From Dicyema japonicum (taxonomy: Eukaryota; Dicyemida; Rhombozoa; Dicyemidae): a DNA stretch of 64,000 nucleotides. The first letter of the stretch is position 1, and each line of letters opens with the position of its first letter. The notes under the pieces are model-generated. The model did not search any database, was not told the origin of the DNA, and saw only the letters and a program-made list of their open reading frames with translations. A program made the position numbers and the translations under genes. Shown piece after piece: positions 9,025-20,210 of this stretch. Location of the stretch: positions 310,001 through 374,000 of the forward strand of contig RDEW01000043.1 in NCBI GenBank assembly GCA_011109175.1. Reading direction: 5' to 3'.

Positions 9025-11716
9025 CCCTTTATTTGTATATGTGAAAAATTTATTAACTATAAGGGAGAGCGGCTGCTGACATTACGGAGTAAACGTTTCC
9101 GCGACAACTGCGATACCAATTCGTTTCCTCAGCCAGACCGCTTCCCGCACGTCGTTCTTAAGGTGGGCCAATTTCCCCCTGATTTCCTTCAGGAAAGAGG
9201 CTGTAATACTTCCGCCGCACCAGACGTCTCGATTGCTACCGGTACAAAACGGTAGCGGTCTCCAATTTCGCCATATTTTTTAATCTTGATTTTCTCGGCC
9301 AGATCGGCTGCCGATCCAGCAGACTGCGCCGAGCTGATTATCATCGAGTTCGAGAAAGAGTCCACAACAGTGCAGTCCCATACGAGCGATTTTCCTTCAG
9401 TGAACGGAAAGATAGTTAACCCATCCGGTCTTTTCCCATCTCCGCGGTCCAATTCCACAGGCTCCAGTACTGCCAGGAAGCCTGCCGCTTCAAGAGCTCG
9501 CATGACAATGTTGTTCATAGCAGCATGGCGGGGTGCTCTGCCCGCACTCCTTTTGCACGAGAGCGGGTGCAGCCCTTTGGCATCGACGATCCCTCCACAA
9601 CGACATTGGTGTTCGACGCAAACATCAACTCCCAGGCGTTGTGCGATCCCAATCCGAATACAGTCATCGTCCAAAAGGGTCCCCAGGGAGGAACACGGGA
9701 GTGCATCCAGCCACGCTCCGCTCCCATGGTTGGCGGCGGACACGAGGCATGCAAGACGATGCTGGTTGGCCTCAGACTTTAGCACGTCGAAGATATTCTT
9801 GGAGTAGATATCATCCCAGTCACGTTGCCTCGAAGGATCGTTCGGCATATCCAAACCAGTTTCACACCATTCGCGACGAGCTTCGTCGAAGACTCTTTCC
9901 CAAGAGTCCGGTTGTAAACGTAGGATTTCTTGGACCAAAAGGCTTCCACTTGAGAGCGATGACACATATGCTGGATAGGCGATCTCCAGCGCCGACCTGA
10001 GACCCGTTCCTCCGAGGCGTGTAGGAAGCTTGCATTGGTTCCAACTCGGCACATCAAAGTGGATGTTTAGAAGCAATTCAGCTGATTTTCTCAATGTCCT
10101 ATCCAGTGACAGGAGGATGTCACGATGTTTGAAGCAGGGAGAACATCGGAGAGCATATAGGAGTTTGGGCAAGCCGATGCTATTCTTCAAAAGGAAGAAC
10201 GCTGTATGACCATCGAGTAAGGAGAGTTTCTCCGTGACTCTAGAGAGTTCATCCTCTTTTGTTAGTAGATGGCTCCGCAGTTCCTTTTCGTCAAGTGGGC
10301 ACCCAAGAAAGTATGTCCGCTCCCTGGGTACGACAGTAATTCCAGGTAGTACCGAGTTGAAAGACTCGACCACGTTGATAAAATCACTCTCCGAGTATGT
10401 GATATTTATTAGCTCCGATTTCTTTATGTTTATCTCAAGTCCGAGGTTTCGTAGTGCCGGCACGGCATGTGACAGAACGTCGTGAACTTTTCTCCACAGC
10501 CCTCCAATCGTGGCGTCATCAAGATACCAGAAGTTTAGTTGTGTGTTGATAGAGCGGACAATTTCATCGATGGCCAGAGCGAAGAGTAGTGGACCAAGTG
10601 GGTCCTCTTGTTGAACTTCAGTCTCCGAACAGATAATCTTGTCCCCGAAAACCAGTGAAGAATTGGTGGTTCCGTAAGCGAGGAAGACAAGTGGAATAAG
10701 TTCCGGGGCTCGTTTGCTTGTAGTTTCGAAAATTTGATCCCTCCTCAATGAATTGAAGGCATTGCAGATGTCCAGCTTGACCCCAATGTATGGGTTTTGT
10801 TCGTATTTCTGTCTAAAAAAACACCTCGCAGCATGCACTGCCGCCTCGCATCCGTTCCTTACACCAACCCCCAGTTGGAGGGGGAAAATTCTTCAGATAT
10901 TCTCGGACAGACAATGCTGCATGCGATTTTCGCTGTCAGTCTTCTGAAATAGTTGCCGACTGCGATGGGGCGGACCCCACCTTCAGGTTTTTTGAAGGCC
11001 AATAAATGTGCACTGAAAAGAAGCTCCCTTGCGTGGGGAGGAATATCTCCGTTCAAAATACGCATAACCAGTTTTGTAATTGATTTGACAAGGTTGCAGC
11101 CAGCTTCTGCAGTAGCCTCCGCCGTAAGATCCTTGATGTGACCCGGCCGCAAGCCATCGATACCTCCACTGCTACTCGCCGCAAAGGACGAAATGCCGCG
11201 TCGCACTTCGCCTTCGGTGACGGTCATCCTTGACAAATTTCCCGGAAGCACGAATGGGCGGTAATCTTCCGGAGCACATGGATGTTTATGTCTGAGTAGA
11301 TCCAGCACCTCAGGTGTCGCAGCCATAACGGTTTCGTCGCTGGCAACGACGAACGCCGCTCAGACGTCGCCTTCGAATAGTTTGCGGTTTACTCTCTCTT
11401 TAAGTTTTCCGGGCCATTCAAATAAACCGGAGGATTCAGAATGTCTTGATTTCTTGACTTCCGTCTTGGTGAGAGAATGCACATATAAAACCTGGATGTT
11501 CTTTATTTTTTGAGGAAAGGGAGTTCCCAAGTGTCGTGCTTTTCTCTGTATTCCGTTGATCTCCTTGGAGTCGATAAATGGAATTCCAAGGTTCATCGGA
11601 GCAAACCTGAGGAGTTTTAGCCAGGCCTCCAGGTCGTCGGACGTGAGAGCATCGTCAATTGCAAAGGCCAGGCATGTACCCGCGCTTTGTATATTAAAAA
11701 ATATTTCTACGTATAC
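9025..11716 (-). mobile_element. R2/REL-type non-LTR retrotransposon, 5'-truncated
   Basis: This is a site-specific-type LINE using a restriction-like endonuclease. The main ORF (10838-9189, 549 aa) has motif A GVKLDICNAF, a motif B region with QEDPLGPLLF, and YLDD at residues 105-108. The C-terminal region has a CCHC knuckle (C412, C414, H424, C428), then RPD (470-472) and VWD (486-488), the layout of an R2-like endonuclease. Upstream frames 11326-10859 and 11596-11360 carry the RT fingers region. A TGA interrupts the frame at about 11357 (likely CGA to TGA), and a one-base loss in the C-run near 10893 shifts it. The motif B glycine is glutamate. Identical 14-mers AAAACTTTTATTTT at 9011-9024 and 11717-11730 look like the target-site duplication. 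GC content is visibly higher than in the flanks. Confidence 0.85.
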
Positions 11717-11730
11717 AAAACTTTTATTTT

Positions 11731-12430
11731 TCTCGGAGTTTGCTATCAGAAGTTAAGCCGTAAGGGGTGGGATGTACAATATTTGAAATTACACCACAAG
11801 TCAACTAAAATGATAAACTTAGGTATAAAACCCGATTTTAGAGCTTAAACAAAACTTTTAAAAATATAAAATTCTTAAGAAGGTGACAATTTGGGATTGG
11901 TCCACTTAAACATTAGTGACACTAACAGGTTAAGTGATCTTACCTCAACCTATTGCTGATGTGCAGCCAAGACAATTTTAAATTTCACTATCTTCTTGAT
12001 TGGTTTCCAGTGATCTAATGGAGTCCAGGTCGTAGTACCCTTCCTTAATGTGTCACACAAACATTTTTAATTGTCATGTAACTTTCAAAGGGACAATTTG
12101 CATAACAATGACCTTGTCATTCACACAACAAACTTGGTGGACTCAATACAGTACGTAATGCTATAAATCGGTGGGTAAACAAATCAGAGTACGTAATGCT
12201 ATAAATCTGTGGGTGAACATTTTTGTCAATATTTCCTGTTATTTTAATCGAGACTGCTTTCAACGGTAGACATAAGATAAAAACATAGATTATCAACTAA
12301 TTACAGGATCTCTTCAATCACCTAGCAGATTTTACAAGTTTATCCAAGATATTATGAAATTTAACGGGATACGATCACTTAGTTCATCTGTGAGCGACAA
12401 TTTTTGGGTAAAAATAATTTACTTAATAAG
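11731..12430. other. Intergenic, no gene recognised
   Basis: Only short ORFs are present. A local near-duplicate GTACGTAATGCTATAAATC occurs at about 12150 and 12190. Nothing else is recognisable. Confidence 0.5.
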
Positions 12431-12439
12431 TCTTAGTCT

Positions 12440-12705
12440 CAGACTGAATTGGTCCGATGGTTAAGGTTTCACGCACCTCTATTGTCTACTTAGCTTAATG
12501 GAGGATGAAAAACTTGTGTCTTTTTTCCTCGGGAGCTCACGCTGTGACGAACTCAATAGAACTAGAATTTCCGAACAACATAAGTATCGGATCCGCGTAG
12601 GATCCATGTTCGAATCCCTATCAGCCCTAAATAAGAACTTGGAGGATTATATGTCAGAAGTTGCATGTATTAATAGTCTCAAGCAAACTAAATTGGATGA
12701 AAAAA
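12440..12705 (+). repeat. SINE family B copy
   Basis: It starts with a GGTCCGATGGTTAAGG-like head and carries GGAGGATGAAAAAC. It then has GGATCC..GTTCGAATCCC (B-box-like) near 12600 and an AACTTGGAGG-like end. It matches the 47050-47290 and 58495-58745 copies. The 75-codon ORF over it is not a gene. Confidence 0.5.
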
Positions 12706-12744
12706 CACTGAACTTTTGCGAATAATAAAACCTCTGCCAAAACA

Positions 12745-12900
12745 GGACACATTTTATTAGAGTAAAGAACAGTTATGATAACTAATCGTAGAAAGGGAGA
12801 ACCAAAGAATGTTTTTAGTTTCTTTTTTCTTATTGTGTGTGAGTCCTTTATAGACGATCCAGTTCAACAGTGAATTATTCACTGATGACTTACTAGTCAT
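12745..12900 (-). repeat. SINE family A fragment
   Basis: It matches the body of family A: AGAACAGTTATGATAACTAA, GTGTGAGTCCTTTATAGACG and GATCCAGTT, with CACTGATGAC. The tRNA-like head is missing. Confidence 0.55.
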
Positions 12901-12934
12901 AAATTAGATGAAACACACAAAGAGTAATCGATTG

Positions 12935-13290
12935 CCATTTATTAACTCCAAGCTTACAATTTTGGTAAGCTCAGTACAAACAGTCACAACTGATTAATAA
13001 ACGGAAGGAACCCAAGGGAGAAAGTCTGTTTGTTCTGATCAAATCCATCCTCCGATAGTCCAGTCCGTTTCAGAAGAGAGGTGGAGAAGTAGGTCACCCT
13101 ATTCCATTTTCATCACACGTCCTACCGTCGCGGACATCAATTCCTTCTTCGGCAGAAGAATTTTCATATAGTAATTTTCAAGTGTAGATTTAGTCCGGGA
13201 GAAAGTAAGAAGATCCCCTTCAACTACTGAGTCGTGCCAGAAGGACTCGTCGCCTAGCGGATGGGATCTGTTTGACGCAGAAAATCGATT
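12935..13290 (-). repeat. Repeat family D copy 1
   Basis: This is a roughly 355 bp repeat closely matching 29150-29515 over its whole length. Shared words include CCTACCGTCGCGGACATCA, GGAACTCGTCGCCT-like and GGGATCTGTTTGACG. At its left end (3' end on the minus strand) sits a hairpin AGCTTAC...GTAAGCT, followed by a TTAATAAA-like tail. Confidence 0.7.
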
Positions 13291-13451
13291 ATCATAGTCC
13301 TTAGCATTTTTGACATGTTTATGTTTGACTTCTCGAATTCTCCAACTATGGGAAATAATTCCCTAATAACGTAAATGACAAAATCAAGTGTACTTTTAGA
13401 AGAGAGACTACAGACGTGGTGCAGGCCGTGAGGACTTTTCTAGTTAAGTCT

Positions 13452-13640
13452 CTTTATTTCACGTTATATCTTTATCGCCTTGTCAGAGATACGTCCCTTT
13501 ATTTCACGTTATATCTCTATCGCCTTGTCAGAGACTTACACCCTTCACTCTTACCTTATATCCTTATTGCCTTGTCAGACTACACCCTCCACTTTTTCCT
13601 TATATCCTTGTCAGAGACTTACACCCTTCACTCTGCATGG
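13452..13640 (+). repeat. Minisatellite, about 45 bp x 4
   Basis: There are two nearly identical 45-bp units (from 13452 and 13497), CTTTATTTCACGTTATATC...CGCCTTGTCAGAGA. Two more diverged and shortened units follow, with CCTTATATCC and CTTGTCAGA. The ORFs across it (13416-13646 and 13480-13884) are repetitive translations. The array abuts an RTE-like endonuclease fragment. Confidence 0.8.
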
Positions 13641-13885
13641 ACTTAACGACGATGTAAGGAAACATCAGTTATGTAGGGATTTTCTTAAATATGACCTGCT
13701 TCTTGCAAGAGACAATAATCAGACAGCATTCAATATGAGTGATTACAAATCAATGTTCCCCAAATCCGATTCTCCTCACTATGGACTTGGTTTTGCTATG
13801 CACAAGTGGATGTGGACTAATATGAACACGATATGGAAGGTAAACAATAAAATTTCAGTGATCCAAATATTAACAAAACTCTAAA
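13630..13885 (+). mobile_element. RTE-like LINE endonuclease fragment
   Basis: The frame 13480-13884 downstream of the repeats contains LNDDVRKHQLCRDFL, YGLGFAMHKWM and NTIWKVNNKISVIQI. These resemble the start and middle of the APE endonuclease of RTE-like LINEs (family pattern: HGVGF..HK...I..W.V.DRI.VI). It ends at a stop with no RT following. Confidence 0.5.
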
Positions 13886-13889
13886 TTAA

Positions 13890-14555
13890 AGCAGGTAGAC
13901 TTCAAAACATGTGCCTATATTATCTAGACCTGTTAACAGAGCTAAGGTGGTTTCCAAGATTTTCAGTTTCTTCGTGAAGGTATTTTTGTCTGGTTGATAA
14001 ATATATCCGCGGTCATTTTTCCAAGTCGTTTGTCTGAGGTAAATAAAAACGATGATTTTTCAGAAATATATCATCATGGAATTTTCGAAGCAGCAGTCAA
14101 CAAAATAATTTATTAAACACAAAAAAATTCAGTCAATAAAAATTATATAAACTTGAAAAAACTGAAGGAGACATTGGTCTCCGATGATTAGTATTCAAAA
14201 TAAAATTCATTCAAATAGGCAACAGACTGGATCAAATATGGAGAAATTGTCACAATCGAGCTATCTGAAGCACAAAATTCTTTATCGTCCTCTTCAATGT
14301 AAGGGACAAAAATACCGGACCATTCCGTGGTGTTTAGCAAGGACTATATTTCCTTCAGTATCCGCCAGAACTAAAACTCCTTAGTTTATTATGACTAATA
14401 AACCCATAAATATTCTCCCGGTATTGATAGATACCTTGAGAGTCTTTCCCATTAAATAGTGAATATCGATTGGCTCAGGGATAAAATTATACATCACATC
14501 AAAGTGATTTTTAAATTTTTAATTTTTTTTTAAATTTAAACTAATTTAACATTAC
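13890..14555. other. Intergenic, no gene recognised
   Basis: An AT-rich stretch with a strong T/A run at 14500-14560. The ORF at 14184-14384 has no recognisable motif. Confidence 0.45.
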
Positions 14556-14699
14556 TCCCCTATATAAAATCCCTCCCACTCTCTATGCAAACCGCAAAAA
14601 AATTATTATGTCTCGAATGCTATCATCCATCCCTTCCAGCCCAAAATGACAGAGTCGTCTGAAGATACACGATTTTGTTTCTACGAGAAGCATCCAAAA

Positions 14700-15010
14700 A
14701 CTCGGAGACAATAAATACTACGACCCCTCCTCCAATAGACCAATCAGAATCTTTTTTCCGAGAACGTCCTAGTAAACTGGCTCGTCTACGATGTGACCAC
14801 CATATCTACCAACATACGACATCCTCTGTGCCTTTTGCAACTTCCACGTGTTGACAACAAATCACCTATTTGAATGTCATTAATTGGCACAACGTTCTCT
14901 ACAATGCCGGGACTGACCGATCTATGGGAGCGACAAACATCTGCTGCGTCCTATTTAATAGCTGCTGGCATCCTAAAAGTTAGTGAGCTGGGTTACCTAA
15001 CTAACTCCCT
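14700..15010 (+). mobile_element. LINE 3' fragment with zinc-knuckle C-terminus
   Basis: Translation near 14815-14875 gives ILCAFCNFHVLTTNHLFEC, a CxxC...H...C knuckle as found at the C-terminus of some Jockey-like LINEs. It is followed by LTDLWERQTSAASYLIAAG, the usual LW..P..AA.FL ending. Similar endings occur at 18870-19040 and 26060-26190. Confidence 0.5.
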
Positions 15011-15074
15011 ATATAATAAAATATTGTTCTGGTAGCGTAGTCGCATTTTTCTGTGAGTTGGATTCCACACTGTT

Positions 15075-15210
15075 ATATACTTGGTTGAAGGATCTCCCTT
15101 CTTATTTTTGCTTACTATGGCGTCGTTTGATCTACGAAGACACCAATGGCTTGGCGGCATCTATAAATGGTCCTCTTTCCCTACTTCAGTGGAGGGTTCC
15201 TAAATGGCCG
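15075..15210 (+). repeat. SINE family C, degenerate copy
   Basis: It matches the family C middle segment: GGCGTCGTTTGATCTAC, GGCTTGGCGGCA and CAGTGGAGGGTTCC, in the same order as in the 24490 and 53310 copies. It lacks both ends. Confidence 0.45.
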
Positions 15211-15659
15211 ATACTTGGAATGATACGTTCCACCTCGACCAGGGAAGCTGGATAAAGCCTCTTTCATGGGTTATCTAGCAAAGACTATTTTTTGGTGAAA
15301 ATAAATTTTGATCTAAAGGCAATGTTATGGTTCTATCTATGCCTGATGTGCTAGGGAATGTAAATTAAATTTTGATGGATTCCTCATTGATGTCTTTGTT
15401 AGCAAAAATAATCATACAATGACAGCCAAAGGAGATTTATTTAGCTGTAAGTATATTAAGATCGCAGATACATGGTCGAAAAGTTTTAAGTGACTGAAAT
15501 ATCGATGATTCTGAATATTTTCTTAAGTTAACGAATTTATTCCCAAAGACCACAAAACAGAACTTGATGACAATGTCTTCACACCTCTTTCAGCTCTTTG
15601 AAGTCATTTAAATTCACTGTGGAAACGGTTTCAGGATTTTTAATCGCTTATCGCTTTAC

Positions 15660-15920
15660 TTAGTAAGGCAGCAGGAGTCCGCACATAATGATAGTAGGAA
15701 ACGCTATGTCTTTGATGACTTTAATCCTGACAGGTATAATGCGCGATGAGCTCTCAGACGCCATATAGCCTTTTAATAGGGCAAAGTTCTGCAGGAAACT
15801 AAACTTTGAGTTGAACATGATCCAATTAATCCTCCTTAGCAGTATGAATTTCTCAAGTCTCAAAATGAGACAGCATTTAAGACGTCTTGTATCTTCTAAC
15901 ACCCAGTATCTAGTCTCCAC
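15660..15920 (-). mobile_element. Possible LINE RT-thumb fragment
   Basis: The 86-codon antisense ORF ends in PVRIKVIKDIAFPTIIM. This loosely resembles the RLK.I...L.P.L.YG segment after the RT palm in several LINEs. No other motif supports it. Confidence 0.25.
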
Positions 15921-16436
15921 GAGTGATACCTGAATACGTCATCCCACAGACAACTATGTGAGTTTCACAGTTGTGTGGATTATCAGTTCGCTATTACGCT
16001 AACGCAACTAGTCATGTGGTTGCTAATGTTTACAATGATAGATTCTAAGTCGGACCACAAGAGAATTGTTAAAGATTCAATTAGACAATCATCAGAACAC
16101 TATCAAAAGTTATAGGGAAGATAAAAAATTTTGGAAACGTCAGGAATCATAGGAAGAAGGTCACTGATCCTGCTAAACAAAATCGGATCACTCATGCGGA
16201 AAAGAAAAATGATAGGAGAAAACGGATCTGGTTCATTGAGTTAATTTCATGCAATTGTATGGGAAATTCGTTTCTCAATTATAAGAGCATTGTTTATATT
16301 TTTGCATATCAAAAGAAAAGGGCACTAACTATATTTTTCCTACGATTACCACGACTAAGTGATACTTAACATACAAAGTACATGAAAAGAAAACTGTACA
16401 AAATTCAAAAACCGAAAGTAACGAAAAATGAATTAA
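15921..16436. other. Intergenic, no gene recognised
   Basis: The plus strand has a lysine/arginine-rich stretch near 16130-16240, but no family could be assigned. Confidence 0.4.
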
Positions 16437-17854
16437 CTAAACGCTGTGTCCATTGGAATCTTCAAAGACCACACCTTCTTGGACACAATTATTCTCATCA
16501 CCGCAAACTTTCTTGGAAGGAGAATCAGTCATATCATTGTCTCCACTAGAGGAAACCTTAGCGTCCACATTATGATTCCATTCGCATCCGAGGGACATTA
16601 TCGGTAGAAACAACTTCATTATTATCATCACAGAGTTCAGGATTCACATTCTCACAGAGTTTCTTAGTGCAGAATCAATACATCTTCATCAGCATCTCCA
16701 TGATTCCTCTTCGTATTCTAAATACAAAAAAGAGAGTCACCTTACGATGCAACAAATGAGTGATGTCGTTAAAGCACTTCTCATTGGCTGTCTTGTCAAA
16801 CCCAGTGGACTGCATTTCTCTAGCAAACCAGCAACCTTTAATATAACATAGGATTTACTATCTTCGAGCTATCGCGGATATCGCACTTCCCTTCTTCACA
16901 CTCTGTTATCTAAAATAACCCACATGTGATGCCTTGAACTCCAATTCCTCCACGAGTTTACTAATCTCCTCCTCAGCGTTCTCGTTCTCTGGTAATTGCA
17001 CTGATTTTAAAGCCTCAATTGACTGACGAAAGCTCTCAATGGCAGAATCGAATTCCTTGGATTCCACGTAGACAAGTCCAGTGTGATAGTGACACTCGGC
17101 AATCTCCCTCACCGAACAGCAACTCTCAGGATTCTTTCGAATCTCCAATGCCTTCGAAATGTCACCTAAAGCCTCGTCGAAATTGCCTACAGTAAAACAA
17201 CTATAGTTATACCTGATTCAAGACTAATCTGAGCTAAGTTAAGATACACCTGAGAAAGTCGAGAGAGTCTGACGTTTTCGGGCATGATTTTGTCACTAAA
17301 AATACAAATTAACTAAACTTGAGCAAAATATTTAAACAAACTCCAAAAACCTCCCATGACAGCTGAAGGTAAGATACATCGGCATCGGTTTCACTCTTAT
17401 CAACATCTTTAGAGGAATCAATCTCAGTATCGGGAGCTTTTTCAGACTCTTCCTCCTCTTCTTGTTGTTCTCCTTGTTCATCTTCTTCCATTTCGGGTTC
17501 ATCCTGCTCTTCTTCTTCGTCAGGTTGATTTTCAGGGGCTATAAATTAAGTTGAATTATACGGCAGATGTTAGGAAGCTCCCCTTCTTCTGAACGACTGA
17601 GAGCTAAAAGGGACAATCCGTAGTAGAAATAAGGATCAACACATTCATGAGAGGTCTCTCCATACTTTTCTACACTAGGGATGGTTAGATTTCCATTATA
17701 CATAATTTTGCAGGCTTTATCAAGATTGTCCACTGATTCGAAATGGTTTCCACAGTAGTAATCTCTTATTCCAGTAGCAAGGAACTGCTTTACTTCTACT
17801 TCTCTAATAAAATGATAAATAAATAAACTAACGTATCAGGAACGGTACTAGACA
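16437..17854 (-). CDS. NASP: NASP-type histone H3-H4 chaperone
   Basis: NASP/Sim3/Hif1 proteins bind H3-H4 through SHNi-TPR repeats. The minus-strand exons give MSSTVPDT, then after a 29-nt intron VKQFLATGIRDYYCGN and DKACKIMYNG (TPR1). DPYFYYGLSLLALSR begins TPR2. A long Glu-rich insert (17530-17390) follows, which in this family interrupts TPR2, then YLQLSWEV, RLSQVYLNLAQISLES, NFDEALGDISKALEIRK, CHYHTGLVYVESKEFDSAI and SFRQSIEALK. Near 16770 NDITHLLHRKNTKR matches the basic DI.HLVRKKRK segment. Introns are 29, 23, 23, 26 and about 23 nt. Between 16920 and 16840 no intron choice keeps the frame, so a one-base break is likely there. The C-terminal tail to 16437 is acidic and serine-rich, and its splicing is uncertain. 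Confidence 0.88.
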
Positions 17855-18010
17855 TCTTGAGTAACAGGGTGCCATAATTTATTTATTTATTGTTTAATTT
17901 AGGTTATCCACTCCTTAAATTAAAAAATTAATAATATTTCTTTTTAAATTAATAATTACTTGATTTATTTTCAACTAAATTGATATTATTTTTAATCTAA
18001 AATGCTTGTG
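17855..18010 (-). promoter_or_regulatory. A/T tract upstream of NASP
   Basis: Nearly pure A/T sequence with repeated TTAATTT words directly precedes the NASP start on the minus strand. It is the same arrangement as at the other genes. Confidence 0.35.
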
Positions 18011-18109
18011 CATCTCCCAACAGCTGAATTAAAATTAACTATTCTTTTTCCTTTTTCCTTATAATAATAATGAATTAAAAATCTAAAAATGAAAAGTATT
18101 ATTATTATT

Positions 18110-18265
18110 CCCGAAACCACCCTGCCCACAGAGAAGTTGTGTTGGATCCCAGAAGGCGCACGAGGAGAAAATGAGAAATCTGATTGAGGCCTTTGAGATC
18201 ACTTAATTAATTTAGTAATTAAATTAACTGTTGGTGCTCTTGTGTTAATAATAATAATAAAAGTA
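18110..18265 (+). mobile_element. LINE 3' end fragment (about 150 bp)
   Basis: Encodes CVGSQKAHEEKMRNLIEAF then EIT and a stop, the C-terminal signature of the CR1/Jockey-like family. It then has GAGATCACTTAATTAA, a GTTGGTGCTCTTGTG arm and TTAATAATAATAATAA. It is a very short 5'-truncated insertion. Confidence 0.7.
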
Positions 18266-18289
18266 TTATTCCTCTCCACCAACATACAG

Positions 18290-18480
18290 ATATGTGGCTT
18301 AGTTAATTGTCAGCGCCGCGTGCCGCCATGTGATGCTATGTGGCTAGTTGGTCAATAATTTTTCCCTTTTCTCCTATGGGGTCATTGGATTCACCTTACT
18401 GAGGCCTGGCCAGCATCAAGAGGATCCACCTATTTTTTCCCCGGGGACAACTATGTTACCTGGGGATAAGTTCTGAAACG
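18290..18480 (+). repeat. SINE family C, 5' part
   Basis: It has the family C head (GCCGCGTGCCGCCATGTGATG, 18315-18335), then CTAGTTGGTCAATAATTT, the CCCTTTTCTCC segment and GGATTCACCTTACTGAGG. The 3' half is lost. Confidence 0.55.
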
Positions 18481-18859
18481 CTGGAACGATTCAAAATCAA
18501 AAACTTAGTTAGTTTAGTTTGGAATATGTGGCTAATTGAACTAAGATTTTTTGTTTTTTCTGTTCCTCCTCCTTCATTTTGGTTCCAGAGAACTTGAATT
18601 GTTATCGTAAGTCATGTGGTTATACATCTCAGGTGGCGCTAGATATACTTCTAAATTATATCCAAAAAAGACCATTAGTCAACAATCATCTAGAGGAGTT
18701 CCACCTAGACGGCATTTCCTTCAAGTCCGAACATGCAAAGACTGCTGATGGAAGGAGGGATCACCTGAATTTAGCATTCTTGCTATGAAGGTGTTTTTTT
18801 GGTTCAATAAATTTAATTAATTTAACATCCATATATAAACTGGATCATGTGAAAGATTT

Positions 18860-19055
18860 TCTCTGTTCTTTTGCAACCCCACAAGTTGAAGACAAATCAC
18901 CTTTTCAAATGTTCAAGACTTATGTGATATCCAGCTCCAACGTTTAAAGTGACCGATTATGGGGCGATCTATAATTGCCACATTCAATTTAATATCCGCT
19001 GGTCTCCTACAGGTTGATGTAATTGGAGTGGCTTATCTTAACAAAATATTTTAAG
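18860..19055 (+). mobile_element. LINE 3' fragment, zinc-knuckle type
   Basis: Nucleotide similarity to 14815-14990: TGCAACCCCACAAGTTGA, ACAAATCACCTTTTCAAATG, GACCGATTATGGGG and TTTAATATCCGCTGG. The reading frame is destroyed. Confidence 0.4.
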
Positions 19056-19074
19056 CGTTTTAACATCCACTTAG

Positions 19075-19235
19075 CAACATATGTCGATGACATTATTCTT
19101 GCATACAGCGAATGGGAAAATCCAAGTAAAAACGGCACTAAAGAAGATTGCTGACTTTGAGCTGACTCTATAAACTTTCAGGTTCAGTGACGAGATAAAA
19201 CATGGTAGTATTAAACCGCTCATTTAGCGGTGAGC
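19075..19235 (+). mobile_element. LINE RT palm fragment (YVDD)
   Basis: TYVDDIILAYS near 19080-19110 is an RT catalytic box (YxDD). After a frame change, TALKKIADFELTL and FRFSDEIK follow, as expected downstream of the box. No flanking RT motifs remain. Confidence 0.5.
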
Positions 19236-19424
19236 ATATTGTCAATTTGTGAGAAGGATGAATTTGCGGAGTAGCTCTATTTCCAAAGTAACAGTTTCGT
19301 TCCGAGTTCTAACCTCATAGGACATAAAACTGGAAGAATTTCTCTGATCTTCATGTTGACCTTGGGATAGAACATGGGATTTATTAGTTAGTTTTTACTC
19401 TTCGACAAAAAATTGATCTCCATT

Positions 19425-19655
19425 ATGAGGAATAAATCATAATCTGTTCTGGATCCATTGATGAACGCCATGTCTTCCTTCTCGTAAGGATGAACGAAGT
19501 GAAGTATTCAAGACACATCGGAAACCTGAAGATATAAAGAAATGTCGAATGTACGTAGGATTCTGGTTCGAATCTAGTCAGTGCAGATTTGAAAAAACTT
19601 GGCAGAAGCTGGAACTATAGGAAGATAGTTGATATGATCCTGCATATGTTGCTAT
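19425..19655 (+). repeat. SINE family B copy
   Basis: It shares TAAGGATGAACGAAGTGAAG, CAAGACACATCGGAAACC, TGTCGAATGTACGTAGGATTC, GGTTCGAATCTAGTCAGTG and a GGCAGAAGCTGGAACTATAGG-like 3' part with the 47050, 58495 and 60655 copies. Confidence 0.6.
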
Positions 19656-20080
19656 GGTTTCTAATGCACTTGTTGCTCGTTAATATCTGTTAATGAATGA
19701 AAATTTTAGTGAAAAAATCGTAAGCAAGTGATACTCAACTACTTCATGATGCTTTCATTAATTCAGTCATATTTCCCCTCATTCGATATTTTAATTTGAA
19801 TTAAATTTATAGGTTTAATGACATTCAGAATATCATCTTTATCGGCTTATGGAAAACATAACTCTAAAAGTTTGTGAAACAAGCCTTTTGATGGCATTTT
19901 AGAAACAAAGTTGTGAGGCGTGAATGGGTGGCTTTTATTTTCGGAAAAATCTAACAATACGAGTTGCTCCAACGATGTGTATCATCCACCTTGTATTTGT
20001 AAAGTTCCACAGTCTGTGGGCCATATGTTCTGATATTTTACATTTATTGTAGGTCAAAGATGAGGATATTATTATAAATT
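19656..20080. other. Intergenic, no gene recognised
   Basis: A short segment near 19880-19930 (CTTTTGATGGCATTTTAG) resembles 34545-34565, so an unnamed repeat may be present. No ORF of note. Confidence 0.4.
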
Positions 20081-20084
20081 GCTA

Positions 20085-20210
20085 ATCTAATTCATTAATT
20101 AATTTCATTAGAAACGTCATAAAATAATTATTTTTAATAAATAATTTTAAATTATTATTAAAGTTAACAAAAACAACCGCCAATTTTTTTGTTTCTGGTG
20201 AAATTTCTCG
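20085..20210 (+). promoter_or_regulatory. A/T tract upstream of TOPBP1
   Basis: Dense ATTAATT/AATTATTT sequence from about 20085 to 20165, ending roughly 45 bp before the start codon. Confidence 0.35.

Noticed and set aside
9286-10000. Long plus-strand ORFs within 9286-10000
   Set aside because: They are opposite-strand shadows of the REL-type ORF, caused by its higher GC.
12498-12725. 75-codon ORF
   Set aside because: It lies within a family B SINE copy and shares its sequence with non-coding copies.
13416-13646. Repetitive protein gene
   Set aside because: The translation is simply the 45-bp minisatellite read through.
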